Source: Chitinophaga nivalis (GTDB taxonomy: Bacteria; Bacteroidota; Bacteroidia; Chitinophagales; Chitinophagaceae). Taken from it: 64,000 nt of DNA. Of the stretch, positions 46,026 to 55,881 are shown piece by piece. Both the position numbers and the translations under genes were made by a program. The notes beneath the pieces are model-generated. The model did not search any database and was not told the origin of the DNA. It was given only the letters and a program-made list of their open reading frames with translations. Location of the stretch: contig NZ_JAPDNR010000001.1 of assembly GCF_025989125.1 (NCBI RefSeq), forward strand, positions 2,834,301 to 2,898,300, in the 5' to 3' direction. Position 1 is the stretch's first letter. Each line of letters begins with the position of its first letter.

Positions 46026-47816
46026 TTATTTAAGCGTCGCGTTAAGGCGGCGTAGGGTATCTACCGGGATCTTAAAGATAGCTCTGTCGTAGGTCATCAA
46101 ACCATTTTCTTCAATTTCCACGTCGAAGGGTTCCGTGAAGATGGAGCCGGAAAGTCCTTCTGCCTTATATAGTTGCAGGTGCTCAATCATGTGCCGGTAG
46201 CTGTCTGCATAGGAGAGGCCAGGCGCGGTGCGGTGGCCCCAGCCTTTACCGGGTATCCATTCATGTCCGGGTACCGGCACAAAGATGCCGCCGAATTCCC
46301 CGCATACCATGGCTTTATCCTCCTCGTAGGGCGGCATAGCGGGGTAGGGATAGAGGTGGATGTCGGTGACGTCGCCGTTGTCCCAGGTCTGGTCTGTAAA
46401 CGGACCGCTATGCCCGTTGATGATACGCGTGGGATCCAGTTTCTTCATCTGGAGGGTGAGGTTCTCCTGGTCGAAAGAACCCCAGTTCTCGTTGAAGAGT
46501 ACCCAGCTAATGATCGAGGGAAAGTTGTGTAGTTGTTTAAGGTGCCGTTGCATTTCCTTGATGAAGTTTTGTTTGGCTTCTTCGGGGAGTGCGCGGGGTT
46601 GGCGCCAGCTGGGCATGTCCTGCCATACGAGCATGCCCAGTTTATCGCAGTGGTAGTACCACCTGGCGGGTTCTATTTTAATATGTTTGCGGATGGTGTT
46701 GAAGCCCATGTCTTTGATGGTGGCCACGTCGAAGCGCAGCGCTTCGTCGGTGGGGGCGGTGTATAACCCGTCCGGCCAGTAGCCCTGGTCTAATACGCCG
46801 AGGTTGTAGGTGAAGTGGTCGTTGAGATAGATGCGGTTTACGCCGGCACTGTCTTTTTTGATGTCCACTTTCCGCATGGCGAAGTAGCTGTTGACGCTGT
46901 CGATCATTTTGCCTTTATACAATAGTTGGATGTTGAGATCGTAGAGGAACGGATCGTCCGGGCTCCAGAGATGTGCATTGGGGATGCGTAGCTGCAGTGT
47001 GGTGGTTGTGCCGGCCTGTCCTTTGATGCTGCCGGTTACCAGGCCATTGTTGCGGGCGATGGCTTTGATGGTGTAGTTGTTATCTACTTCTCCTCTGATC
47101 TCTACCACCAGTGATAAGTTTTCACTGCGGATATCCGGCGTGAGGTAAAGAGAGGCGATGGAGGCGCCGGGTACGGTTTCGAGCCATACCGTCTGCCAGA
47201 TACCACTGACGGCCGTGTAGCGTATCCAACGCGGTTTGAGGGTTTGTTTACCGTGCATGTTCGGACCGGTATCGGTAGGATCCCATACGCTGACTACCAG
47301 TTCATTGTTACCTGGTTTGATGGCATCGGTAATATCAAATTCAAAGGAGTCGTAGGCGCCGGTATGTTCGCCAATAGATTTTCCGTTGACATAAACAGTG
47401 GCATGCCAGTCTACCGCACCGAAGTGCAGGATGAGGCGTTTGTTGTCTTTCAGTGTAGGTGCGGTAAAGTTGCGTTTGTACCATAGGCGCTGTTCCGGTA
47501 GTAATGCTTGTTGCACACCGGAGAGCGCAGATTCAATGGGGTAGGGTACCAGTATCTGCCCGTCGAAGGCGGCAGGTCTGTCTGCTGTTCGCTCCGTGAT
47601 CGCGTAGTCCCATAATCCATTCAGGTTTTGCCATTGCTGACGTACCATCTGTGGCCGCGGATATTCGGGCAGTGCATTTTTAGGACTTACCTGCGCTGCC
47701 CAGCGCGTGGGAATGTTGATAGGTTTCGGATGCCAGGCGCCATTCTGTGCCTGCAAATGAACGGATAGTAACAGGAGGCCAGTGACAATTAAGCTCGCTG
47801 GATGGAATAATTTCAT
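46026..47816 (-). CDS. Glycoside hydrolase family 2 protein (secreted)
   Basis: A 596-residue exported glycosidase with signal peptide MKLFHPASLIVTGLLLLSVHLQAQ. In order: a sugar-binding domain (LNGLWDYAI, ILVPYPIESALSGV), an immunoglobulin-like domain, and a TIM barrel. The acid/base Glu lies in VLFNENWGSFDQ (near residue 442) and the nucleophile Glu in VCGEFGGI (near 505). It is short for a beta-galactosidase, lacking extra C-terminal domains. Substrate is undecided: beta-galactoside, glucuronide or mannoside. No SusCD pair is adjacent. Confidence 0.9.
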   Translation of the reverse strand: MKLFHPASLIVTGLLLLSVHLQAQNGAWHPKPINIPTRWAAQVSPKNALPEYPRPQMVRQQWQNLNGLWDYAITERTADRPAAFDGQILVPYPIESALSGVQQALLPEQRLWYKRNFTAPTLKDNKRLILHFGAVDWHATVYVNGKSIGEHTGAYDSFEFDITDAIKPGNNELVVSVWDPTDTGPNMHGKQTLKPRWIRYTAVSGIWQTVWLETVPGASIASLYLTPDIRSENLSLVVEIRGEVDNNYTIKAIARNNGLVTGSIKGQAGTTTTLQLRIPNAHLWSPDDPFLYDLNIQLLYKGKMIDSVNSYFAMRKVDIKKDSAGVNRIYLNDHFTYNLGVLDQGYWPDGLYTAPTDEALRFDVATIKDMGFNTIRKHIKIEPARWYYHCDKLGMLVWQDMPSWRQPRALPEEAKQNFIKEMQRHLKQLHNFPSIISWVLFNENWGSFDQENLTLQMKKLDPTRIINGHSGPFTDQTWDNGDVTDIHLYPYPAMPPYEEDKAMVCGEFGGIFVPVPGHEWIPGKGWGHRTAPGLSYADSYRHMIEHLQLYKAEGLSGSIFTEPFDVEIEENGLMTYDRAIFKIPVDTLRRLNATLK

Positions 47817-47964
47817 GTGAAATAATAGATTGTTAAGGATGAGTAATGATGTTGTGTGTACTACAGGGGCAGCATTCCTTTGGGGTATGCCAAGATTCGA
47901 AGTTACATAAAACTGCAGTCGCCTTGCTCATCCGGAATGATGAATAACAATTTACATTTCATTA

Positions 47965-49446
47965 TCATTCGCCGCTTTTACTGATCCGGATCAGGAACTG
48001 CGTAATCACCGGTGTAGTGGTGGCGATAACGGCTGCCACGTAGAACAATAGCAGCAGCGGTAACAGCTGATAACGCAGTACCACGGGCGATGCCAGTATG
48101 CTGAATCCTGCATTGAAGAGCAGCATCAGCGCGAGTAGGATAAGGGTACGATGTTGTGCCAGGGATAATTTTCTGTAGATGCCCGACCGGTAAAATATAA
48201 ACGTGGCTGGTAACACAAAAAGATGCAGCAATAAAAACAGGATCGGAAAGAAAATAAAGAGCATATGCTGCAGCTGCGGAAACCGGCAACTAATATTACT
48301 ATCCGGCCACCCGAACCACGCGGCTACTTCATCGGGTACGGTGGTGCGGCCTTCGGCATACAAACCAAACTGTTCTTCAGGTGGAAATAAATATACGGTG
48401 GCATTGGGTAACACAAAATAACGGATAAAGGGAACCGGATGTTGCATAATGAGGGTGCGGCCATAACGCCCATGCGCCTGATCTGCCTGTCCAAATGCCT
48501 GGATGGAGGTACGGGGGGGCTCACTGGCCAGCTGCCGGTAATAGGCTTTTAAAGGGCCAAAGATGTCGATCATAAACTGCGCACCATCCCGGGGGGTATG
48601 ATTGTGTTGTGCGAGCCCCGTGGTATCGAAGTAGGTTTTTACCATGTGGTCCAGCTGCTGCGAAACGGGATCGGAGAAGTCGGTAGGCACTACTTGAATA
48701 TGCGGATACATATACAAGGCGTTGTTCGCCATCTGCCAGCCGCTATAGTTGGAAATCGTACGGATACCCGTGTGGGTATCATACACGCGTTGCAGTTGCC
48801 ATATTACCCCGCCGAGCAGCAACAGGCTGAAACCCAGGGTGGCGGCTTTCTGCCGCAGCGAAGTATGACTGAGCAGCAAGGCCGCCAACAAGACTAATGG
48901 ATAATACAACGCGTTGTAACGTACGCAGAAAACAGCTCCGAGTACCACCGCCTGCAGCAGTAATTGCCAAAGCCGCGGTTGATAAACGATCCAGAGCAAC
49001 AGCGTAAACCAGTACATGCTGAGTATAATAAATAACCCATCGCTGGCTACCAGGTTAGCGAGGTAATAAGGCAGGGGACAGGCAATCACACAGGTCAGGA
49101 GAATTTTCGCCACATTGTCCGGCAACCGGAAAATATATAAGACGGTAAACAACAGGTACCAGCTGCAGGCCTGCAGCAACAGGTATTGCAAGATCACCAG
49201 CGCCGTAGCGGAGTGCGTGAAAAGATGTACCAGCTGCAGGAACCCGGAATAACCTAATGGGCGCACAAAGTATTCCCATTGATGCCCCGCTACCCATACA
49301 TAATAAAAGGAGTCGGTGAAAAAGTCCGGGAAAGGATACAGCAGTTTAAAAAGGATTAAACCAATGATCATGATACCTGTTCCATACAGGAGATAAGTTC
49401 TGTAAAGCGGGTTGCCCAGCACGAATGTCCGGAAAGTGGTGGCCAT
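47965..49446 (-). CDS. Polytopic membrane protein, possible GT-C glycosyltransferase, copy 1
   Basis: 493 residues from ATG 49446 (the longer frame would overlap the divergent neighbour). About ten or more membrane helices. FPDFFTDSFYYVWVA in the first outside loop has the acidic residue placement of GT-C transferases such as ArnT/PMT. It is a clear paralog of the divergent gene starting at 49582, sharing LLYPFPxFFxDSFY, a NALYMYPHI block and an SPVVLRYQLLPLLLLF end. Substrate unknown. Confidence 0.7.
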   Translation of the reverse strand: MATTFRTFVLGNPLYRTYLLYGTGIMIIGLILFKLLYPFPDFFTDSFYYVWVAGHQWEYFVRPLGYSGFLQLVHLFTHSATALVILQYLLLQACSWYLLFTVLYIFRLPDNVAKILLTCVIACPLPYYLANLVASDGLFIILSMYWFTLLLWIVYQPRLWQLLLQAVVLGAVFCVRYNALYYPLVLLAALLLSHTSLRQKAATLGFSLLLLGGVIWQLQRVYDTHTGIRTISNYSGWQMANNALYMYPHIQVVPTDFSDPVSQQLDHMVKTYFDTTGLAQHNHTPRDGAQFMIDIFGPLKAYYRQLASEPPRTSIQAFGQADQAHGRYGRTLIMQHPVPFIRYFVLPNATVYLFPPEEQFGLYAEGRTTVPDEVAAWFGWPDSNISCRFPQLQHMLFIFFPILFLLLHLFVLPATFIFYRSGIYRKLSLAQHRTLILLALMLLFNAGFSILASPVVLRYQLLPLLLLFYVAAVIATTTPVITQFLIRISKSGE

Positions 49447-49581
49447 GCCTATATTTTTTGGGTGAGGGATCGGTGGATACCTGAATTTACCAACCGATGC
49501 TGTGGCCGGAAAGCAGTGGCGTTTCATCTCCTTTCCGGTTGCAGTAGGAAAGGGTATTTTCATAGTCCTTATCCGATACGT

Positions 49582-51072
49582 ATGCCAGATCATACTACGC
49601 CCTCTTTTGGCCATTACCTGTTGCACGACCCGCATCACCGGTGGTTATTGCCTGCAGGTGTTTTGTTGTCAGTGATGGTATTTGTGCTGTTTAAAATGGT
49701 CTATCCCTTTCCGTCTTTTTTTGCAGATTCCTATTTTTATATGCAGGCAGCGGTCACGCATGCGGAGGTGGATATGTGGCCCATCGGATATGCCCGGTTT
49801 ATCAGCTGGGTACATGCGCTGCATCATGGAGATCAGCTGTTGATCAGTATACAGTATCTGTCGCTGACAGCGGCTACGTGGTACCTGGTATGCACGGTGT
49901 TGTATCTTTTCCGGCCCGGCACTACCGTGAAATATATCCTGTTGGCTTGGTGCAGTTGTAATCCGTTGTACCTGTATTTATCGAATATCGTGGCGAGTGA
50001 TGCCATCTTTACGGCCTTGAGCATCCTGTGGTTTACGTTGTTGCTGTGGGTGGCCTTCCGGCCGGCATGGTACCAGATCGTGTTGCAGGCAGTGGTGTTG
50101 GCGGCGGCCTTTACGTTGCGGTACAATGCCTTGTATTATCCGTTGCTGGCTATTCCGCTGTTGTGGCGCAGCCGTGTTTCATGGGGGCTGCGACTAGCCG
50201 GTATCTTACTGACGGTATTGCTGATCGGCGGGTATGTACAACATACCCGGATGAAGAATGAAGCGGTAACCGGTGTGAAAGCGTTCTCCTGTTTCTCTTC
50301 CTGGCAAACCACCAATAATGCGTTATACATGTATCCGTATATATATGTGGATCCGGGTTCCTTCAAGGATACCACCTTGCAGCGGATCAATACCATGGTG
50401 CGGGATTTTTTTGAAGAGCTGCCGCCATCGATGACCATTGGCCCGCAGGACGGGGCCTGGTTTATGCTGGATCAGCGCGGGCCTTTGAAAGCCTATATGT
50501 TTAACCTGTGGAACCTGTTTCCGGATAAGCCGATGGTATATCCGTACAACCGTTCCAGTGTGCCGATCGGTACATACGGGCGGCAACTGATTGCGGCGCA
50601 TCCGCTGGCGTATGTGCGTTATTTCCTGTGGCCCAACAGCGGCGTATATTTATTGCCGCCGCTGGAACAATTGCAAACGTATAACCAGGGCCGTGATTCG
50701 GTGGAAACCACCGGCCGGGAATGGTTTCGTTATAAAGACGATCAGGTGCGGGGTGGCAGCAACGCCGTACAGGGACTCCTGATGGGGAGTTACCGGATCG
50801 TGTTTTTGCTGATCAATGTATTGTTTTATTTATCGCTGCTGATATGGTGGTGGCACCGCAAAGGGTTGTTGATCAGTGGTATCCGGTTACAGTTGTTGTG
50901 GTTGACGGGTAGTTTGTTTGTGTTGAATACCGGCTTTAGTATTGTGGCTTCTCCACCTGTTTTCCGGTACCAGGTATTTCCTTTTTTGTTGGGGATGATC
51001 TTTTTGCTGTTGGTGGCAGAGATCGTAATACCTTATGCAGAAAAGAAAGGCTGGTTAAAGGAGTTGGAATAA
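49582..51072 (+). CDS. Polytopic membrane protein, possible GT-C glycosyltransferase, copy 2
   Basis: 496 residues from ATG 49582, chosen because the longer start would overlap the divergent paralog. Same plan as copy 1: MVYPFPSFFADSYFYMQAA, LRYNALYYPLLAIPLLWRS, TNNALYMYPYIYVDP and SPPVFRYQVFPFLLG. The two genes are divergent with a 135-base shared control region, so they probably arose by inverted duplication. Confidence 0.7.
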   Translation: MPDHTTPSFGHYLLHDPHHRWLLPAGVLLSVMVFVLFKMVYPFPSFFADSYFYMQAAVTHAEVDMWPIGYARFISWVHALHHGDQLLISIQYLSLTAATWYLVCTVLYLFRPGTTVKYILLAWCSCNPLYLYLSNIVASDAIFTALSILWFTLLLWVAFRPAWYQIVLQAVVLAAAFTLRYNALYYPLLAIPLLWRSRVSWGLRLAGILLTVLLIGGYVQHTRMKNEAVTGVKAFSCFSSWQTTNNALYMYPYIYVDPGSFKDTTLQRINTMVRDFFEELPPSMTIGPQDGAWFMLDQRGPLKAYMFNLWNLFPDKPMVYPYNRSSVPIGTYGRQLIAAHPLAYVRYFLWPNSGVYLLPPLEQLQTYNQGRDSVETTGREWFRYKDDQVRGGSNAVQGLLMGSYRIVFLLINVLFYLSLLIWWWHRKGLLISGIRLQLLWLTGSLFVLNTGFSIVASPPVFRYQVFPFLLGMIFLLLVAEIVIPYAEKKGWLKELE

Positions 51073-51193
51073 GGGATATAGGGAGATGCATACATTTTGC
51101 CACCTACGCCGTTTATTTAGCAGATAGATGAGCAATAATGGTATGCTCTTGTAACAGGAGCGATACTTTATCAGTGCCATGACAATTATTTAC

Positions 51194-51610
51194 CTACAAC
51201 AAATCATCTTCCGGATCGTTTATGCGTGAGGGTATGGCCCGGGATGACAACCATTTTAAAGCATCCGGTAGTTGTCTGGGTGGAAAGTCGCTGGCCTGAA
51301 TCATTTGTTCCGGTTTAGCGGGATCGTAAATGTTGATCAGGATAACATGGCGCAGGTCATAGATGGGAACTGGTATTTTGTTGTCTCTGATCAAAGTGGC
51401 GGGTACGTTGCGGATTTCGAGACTGGTCGTAGCCAGGGAATCGGCCGCTGGTTGCCGGATCACTTGCTGATAAGGATAGGCCAATGGCCGGGTGTTATCA
51501 GCAACGGTGATGGTATCCACTTTCAGACAGAGCGCCGGACGTGGCACAGAATCTGCGTCTGGATAAAAAAACGTGGCTAAAGCACTGAGGCAGCCGGAAA
51601 TAAACGACAT
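51194..51610 (-). CDS. Hypothetical protein (138 aa)
   Basis: Not recognised. It has a short hydrophobic N-terminus (MSFISGCLSALATFFY) that could be an export signal or lipobox, then a polar region with alternating hydrophobic stretches (YDLRHVILINIYDPAKPEQMI). It stands alone, convergent with the membrane-protein gene. Confidence 0.5.
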   Translation of the reverse strand: MSFISGCLSALATFFYPDADSVPRPALCLKVDTITVADNTRPLAYPYQQVIRQPAADSLATTSLEIRNVPATLIRDNKIPVPIYDLRHVILINIYDPAKPEQMIQASDFPPRQLPDALKWLSSRAIPSRINDPEDDLL

Positions 51611-51975
51611 GGTAATAAATGCTTTTAAAGATACGGTGGTGAATCGCGGTGTAACTAACTGAATAACAGGTCTGATAAAGTTAGGCTCATTTTGCCAAAT
51701 TTTCTACAACGAAATGTTAATAACATTTGAAGAACTTTTATGGCTGCCGGAAAACTTTTTTGCTGTTCGCTAACGTATATTCCACTATAAAACTGTTCGC
51801 ACATGGAAAAATGTATGAGGGACCCATTGCTGTCAACCCTGCACGCAAGTTGGGAATCCTATCCTTCAGTATGCCGTGAACACGGTATTAACAGGGTACG
51901 TTCCGTCATTTTAACTTTAAACTGGGTACCTGCAGTGCGGCACGCTGCCTGTAGTTACTACCATTACATCCGAGT
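51611..51975. other. Intergenic region
   Basis: 365 bases between divergent hypothetical genes. No gene, hairpin or clear box was seen. Confidence 0.4.
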
Positions 51976-52374
51976 ATGAAAACATTCAACGAATCTCCGG
52001 AAAAAGGACAGGAACAGGGGAAGCAAACCGTTGGGCCGGATGAGACAGCTGAGCTGACGGCGCTGATGAACCGCATTCCCAATGCGCAGCTGATTGCCAG
52101 AGAGTTTCAGCAATTAATCAAAGAAGGCCGGATGCCCCGGTGTAAATTTTCTGCCGACCCGGCTGCCGATTGGCTGGAAATGGAGGCCTACATTATCCGC
52201 CGCCGTAAACAGGCTGTCATGAACAATTGGAAAGTGGCTGCGGGTCTTGTCCTATGTTTATTATTAGGTCTTTCTTCTATCTATGGTTTTACGATGATGA
52301 TGGCAACAAGTGTTGATCCAGGCGGGCTGCATAAAGCCTATGTATCAAAAGGTAAAAAACCGGTAATTGGTTAA
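51976..52374 (+). CDS. Hypothetical single-TM protein, tandem copy 1
   Basis: A 132-residue protein with a polar N-terminal part (ELTALMNRIPNAQLIAREFQQLIKEGRMP, then ADPAADWLEMEAYIIRRRKQ), one membrane helix (about 85-112) and a short tail. It shares this pattern with the next gene. Family and role unknown. The helix and basic IIRRRKQ before it suggest a cytosolic N-terminus. Confidence 0.6.
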   Translation: MKTFNESPEKGQEQGKQTVGPDETAELTALMNRIPNAQLIAREFQQLIKEGRMPRCKFSADPAADWLEMEAYIIRRRKQAVMNNWKVAAGLVLCLLLGLSSIYGFTMMMATSVDPGGLHKAYVSKGKKPVIG

Positions 52375-52611
52375 CCCGGTTGTTATACCCATTTTTTTTG
52401 GATGAAATGTTAATCATTTTCAATTGTTAATCATCGGTTAATCCATTATCCATTTTACTCCCTCACTAACCCAACTGTATCAGAAGTAAGAGATTTGCAG
52501 GTATCATGCCAGGCATCGCCAGACGGCGGGAAGAAGATTGTCATGCCTGACGTATATGCACCTGCACGCAGTCCGTTTTGTCATGTCGGGCATGCCACTG
52601 AATGCAATTGT

Positions 52612-53103
52612 ATGAAACTGATATATTCCGGCAAGCGGGGCTTGCTGTCTAAACAACAGCAGGCATCAGACGAGCTGACCAGTGAACTCACCTGTCTCAT
52701 GGATCGGATACCCAATGCCCGGCAGGTAGCAGTGACGCTGCGTCAGTGGTTGCGTACAGGTAAATTACCTGTACTGGACCCCCGTGCCGATCCTACAGTA
52801 GCCTGGATACAGGTAGAACAATACATCCTGCGTAAACGCACCAGGAGGTATGCGTTTTGGCGTAAAACAGGTACGCTGCTGATGTGTATCGGCACCCTCT
52901 TGTTATTATGGCTGGCATACGGCCGCCTGATGAAAGAAGAAAGTCCGTGGGAGACCTACAACCAGTTATGGGCGCCTTTGTTTCTCACGGATGGGAAAGG
53001 CGTATTATTATACCCCGCTGTCAATGATGAACCACTGGTCGTATACAACCGGTTGGATATGGCTGTTTTGGCGCAGTATCCCTTTACGTTCACGAGTAAG
53101 TGA
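52612..53103 (+). CDS. Hypothetical single-TM protein, tandem copy 2
   Basis: 164 residues from ATG 52612, chosen because homology with copy 1 begins after it; an ATG at 52495 would add an unmatched stretch. It keeps ELTCLMDRIPNARQVAVTLRQWLRTGKLP, ADPTVAWIQVEQYILRKRTRR and a membrane helix, with a longer tail. A diverged duplicate of the preceding gene. Confidence 0.58.
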   Translation: MKLIYSGKRGLLSKQQQASDELTSELTCLMDRIPNARQVAVTLRQWLRTGKLPVLDPRADPTVAWIQVEQYILRKRTRRYAFWRKTGTLLMCIGTLLLLWLAYGRLMKEESPWETYNQLWAPLFLTDGKGVLLYPAVNDEPLVVYNRLDMAVLAQYPFTFTSK

Positions 53104-53265
53104 CGGCAGGGGATACTGCTTTTTATAGGCGATAAGATCATCTCTGCTCATTATCAGCAAGAGCTGGTAAACTGTGGTTACTATTTTTACCGGTAAAAAA
53201 GGGATTTTTCCTTGACAGGAGCTGTTGTATGTAACAGGAAATAGCTGTAACAATAACGAGCGAAG

Positions 53266-53289
53266 AGGTCATCTCCGGGAAGATGACCT
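53266..53289. terminator. Hairpin downstream of the zinc-ribbon gene
   Basis: Perfect 9-bp inverted repeat AGGTCATCT/AGATGACCT around a 6-base loop, 47 bases past the stop at 53336. There is no T-run. Confidence 0.5.
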
Positions 53290-53335
53290 GCTGGTAGTAT
53301 GTCTTGCCATAAAAATGATAGGATGGAGGCGGTAC

Positions 53336-54001
53336 CTATGCCCGCCGTTGCCGGATAATATCAATCATGCGATCCTGGTGGGCCACTTTTTTCAGCAGCA
53401 CCAGATCTTCTTCACTGATATCACTGATACCCAGCGCGATATTTTCCCAGGTGTTATCCTGCTGCCGGTGCAGCGAAAACTCTACCTGTTCTATTCTGGG
53501 CTGTGCATTGATATGTAACATGGTGAGGTCTATGTAATGCCCTTTCTGGAAATCTCCTTTCATGACTTCTCCCAGCAAAAATAAAGGTTTGTTATCGGGG
53601 CGGAAATAGTTCCGCAGCTTAAACCGCGCCAGTGTATTGTCGTGCCAGCTATGACCGCAATGGCGGCATTGCCGCGCGGCAATGGTTCTGGCCAGCTGCG
53701 AACAGCGGGGACAACTGTTGATAAAAATGCGGTGATGATGTTCCTGCAGGATCCGGGTGGCTGCACTGATCCGGAAAGCATCGCTGCCATTGGCCAGCAG
53801 ACTGAGTATGGCCGGGTCATCGGAGATCCAGTCATACTTTTGTTTGTAGGCTGGATTGGTGTCCTGAAAGATACTTTGGTTCAACTGCAGCATGGAAGAG
53901 GTAGAAGCATGTTTCAGGGCTGTCTGTTCCTGATCGGTCATCAGGTGCGCGTAGTAGTTGATAATGTAATGGGCGGTTTCAATATCGATACTGTGTACCA
54001 T
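53336..54001 (-). CDS. Hypothetical protein with a zinc-ribbon CxxC pair
   Basis: A 221-residue protein. Two CxxC motifs (CPRC and CRHC) lie about 14 residues apart near residues 96-117, as in a zinc ribbon. The C-terminal part is a mixed region ending SEEDLVLLKKVAHQDRMIDIIRQRR. Its ATG overlaps the stop of the upstream GNAT gene by one base, so the two are coupled. Function unknown. Confidence 0.62.
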   Translation of the reverse strand: MVHSIDIETAHYIINYYAHLMTDQEQTALKHASTSSMLQLNQSIFQDTNPAYKQKYDWISDDPAILSLLANGSDAFRISAATRILQEHHHRIFINSCPRCSQLARTIAARQCRHCGHSWHDNTLARFKLRNYFRPDNKPLFLLGEVMKGDFQKGHYIDLTMLHINAQPRIEQVEFSLHRQQDNTWENIALGISDISEEDLVLLKKVAHQDRMIDIIRQRRA

Positions 54002-54552
54002 TAGTTTTCCCTCAGCTTTTTACTCATGAAAAATGCGACTTCGTTTTCTTGTTCATACAGGCGTAAGTCAAGACCTGTTATTTCAAATCCCTGCTGCTGG
54101 TAAAATTTTATTGCGGGTGCATTGGTATGCTGTGTTTCGAGGCCTACGAGGCGGAATCCTTTGCCAACGGCATGCCTGGATACCTGTTGCAATAAGAGGG
54201 CGCCGATGCCTTTCCGTCTGTGCGATTGTGCAATCATCATCAGGTCTATCCACAGGGTGTTGTTCCAGGTGCGGGCTTCACAGATGACTACACCTACCAG
54301 CTGGTCTGCATCATAAGCGCCAAACGAATGTCCTTCCGCAATCAGCTGTTCATATGTAGCAAAAGAGGCTTCATCTTCTTCCCAGTCCTTTACATATGGA
54401 ATCCGTAGGTCAATCAGTTTTAAACAAAGGGTCATTTCATCTGCAGCAACTTTTTTGGTGACTTCGAAGGCCTGATCTGAGGTGTAACCATTATGCCCAA
54501 ATGAGGCAAATGCTGCAGGGCTGAAACCGGATAGTTGTTTTATCAGGATCAT
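54001..54552 (-). CDS. GNAT family N-acetyltransferase
   Basis: 183 residues from ATG 54552. The acetyl-CoA binding pattern is visible as LMMIAQSHRRKGIGALLLQQVSRHA, followed by GLETQHTNAPAIKFYQQQGFEITG, which is typical of GNAT enzymes. The acceptor is unknown. Its stop shares a base with the start of the zinc-ribbon gene. An in-frame extension upstream to 54693 has no matching features. Confidence 0.85.
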   Translation of the reverse strand: MILIKQLSGFSPAAFASFGHNGYTSDQAFEVTKKVAADEMTLCLKLIDLRIPYVKDWEEDEASFATYEQLIAEGHSFGAYDADQLVGVVICEARTWNNTLWIDLMMIAQSHRRKGIGALLLQQVSRHAVGKGFRLVGLETQHTNAPAIKFYQQQGFEITGLDLRLYEQENEVAFFMSKKLREN

Positions 54553-54762
54553 GCGCGATACGCTATTTATAAAGTTGTTAAAGATAAGGAATTCGGAGAA
54601 ATAAAAACAAATATAGCCTCCTGAAAGGGGGAATCTGCGAAGGATGTTGCACCATGAAATAGTAGATGCGGCTCCTCCGCTTATCCTGCGCAAGAGAGCC
54701 TGTATTTTTGTGGTAGGTAACGTAGATGACTATACGATATTTATCTGATTATGCTGTCGGGA

Positions 54763-55875
54763 TCAGAATAAATCTGCTTCCGGCCACCGGGTAGCAGGAT
54801 CATTGACCGCTTCCCAGATCAGGCCATCCAGGTCATTAAAAAATCCTTTGTCGGAACGGGTATTGCAAAGTACCACCCAGTTAAATCCGCGGGCGGTGCG
54901 CACAATCTCGCTGGCCGTACCGGGCAAGGCGCCGGCATGCCACCAGCTTTGCCACGCATTCACCAGCCAGCCGGCTGCATAGCTGGGATTGGCAGCGGAC
55001 GGAGTGGTCATGAGACGGAGCGTTGTCCTGTCCAGTAAATCCGGCGGCGTAGCAAAACCATCTACCCGTACCAGGAAACGGGCAAGGTCGGTTGCCGAAG
55101 CAATCCAGCCACCATGGCCATCCATCCGGGTGATGTTGTAGATATAGGGTTGCTCCTGTTGCTGGCCATAGTAGGTTACTTCGCCGGGCTTGCGGTCGGC
55201 GACGGTGTTGCCGCCTATCTGCATGGTAGAAATTCCTGCCGGCGCCAGCAATGCGGTTTGTACATACTGTTCGTAAGACATGCCGGTTACCTTTTCAATG
55301 ATCCGGGCAAGTATACAGTAGCCGAAATTGGAATAGGCATAAACAGCACCCGGCCGGTGTTGCAGGGGAGCGGTATCCAGGATGCGGGAAATCAGGGAGT
55401 CGGCAGTAAGTTGGGGATAAAGAAACATCGGGTCCCGGGCGTTATTGGTCCAGCCACCTGCGGTATGCTGTAGCAGATGCCGGATAGTTACCTGCCGGAG
55501 GTAGGGGGAGTAGGGCCGATGCCCATAGCGGATACCCAGTCGCCCCTTAGGCCCGAATACCAAATCGTTCAGCGATAGTTTTTTATCGGAAACCAGTTTT
55601 AGTATAGCCACTGCCGTGATGGACTTGGATACACTGGCAATGCGGAACAGGCTGGCGGGTGTTACCGGTGTATGTTGGGTGGTATCTGCCTGGCCATAAC
55701 CTTTAGCATATACCAGTTTGCCATGCAGGGTAATGGCAACCGCCATACCAGGCACCTGATACCGCTGCATATAGGCGTGTACGGTCCGGTCTACCTGGGG
55801 AATCGTCAAGGTACTATCTGCTGTGGGGCTGTTGCTCAAACAGCTCCACAGCAGCAGGAAGGGATAGGTCATCAT
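54763..55875 (-). CDS. Serine hydrolase of the beta-lactamase/DD-peptidase family
   Basis: A 370-residue enzyme with a likely lipoprotein signal (LLLWSC, Cys at residue 12). Class C-type motifs are present: SVSK with the nucleophile Ser near residue 80, YSN in YAYSNFGYCILARI, and HAG in HAGALPGTASE in place of KTG. HxG is common in the esterase/peptidase members, so a beta-lactamase role is not implied. It starts 6 bases after the phzF-like gene and is probably co-transcribed. Confidence 0.82.
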   Translation of the reverse strand: MMTYPFLLLWSCLSNSPTADSTLTIPQVDRTVHAYMQRYQVPGMAVAITLHGKLVYAKGYGQADTTQHTPVTPASLFRIASVSKSITAVAILKLVSDKKLSLNDLVFGPKGRLGIRYGHRPYSPYLRQVTIRHLLQHTAGGWTNNARDPMFLYPQLTADSLISRILDTAPLQHRPGAVYAYSNFGYCILARIIEKVTGMSYEQYVQTALLAPAGISTMQIGGNTVADRKPGEVTYYGQQQEQPYIYNITRMDGHGGWIASATDLARFLVRVDGFATPPDLLDRTTLRLMTTPSAANPSYAAGWLVNAWQSWWHAGALPGTASEIVRTARGFNWVVLCNTRSDKGFFNDLDGLIWEAVNDPATRWPEADLF

Positions 55876-55881
55876 AAAAGT

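Noticed and set aside
45904..46092. 62-residue + strand frame starting MKKRLFF
   Set aside because: Overlaps a terminator hairpin and the 3' end of the GH2 gene; no conserved feature.
54763..55875. Beta-lactamase resistance gene
   Set aside because: The third motif is HAG rather than KTG and the protein looks like a lipoprotein; esterase/peptidase relatives are the better match.
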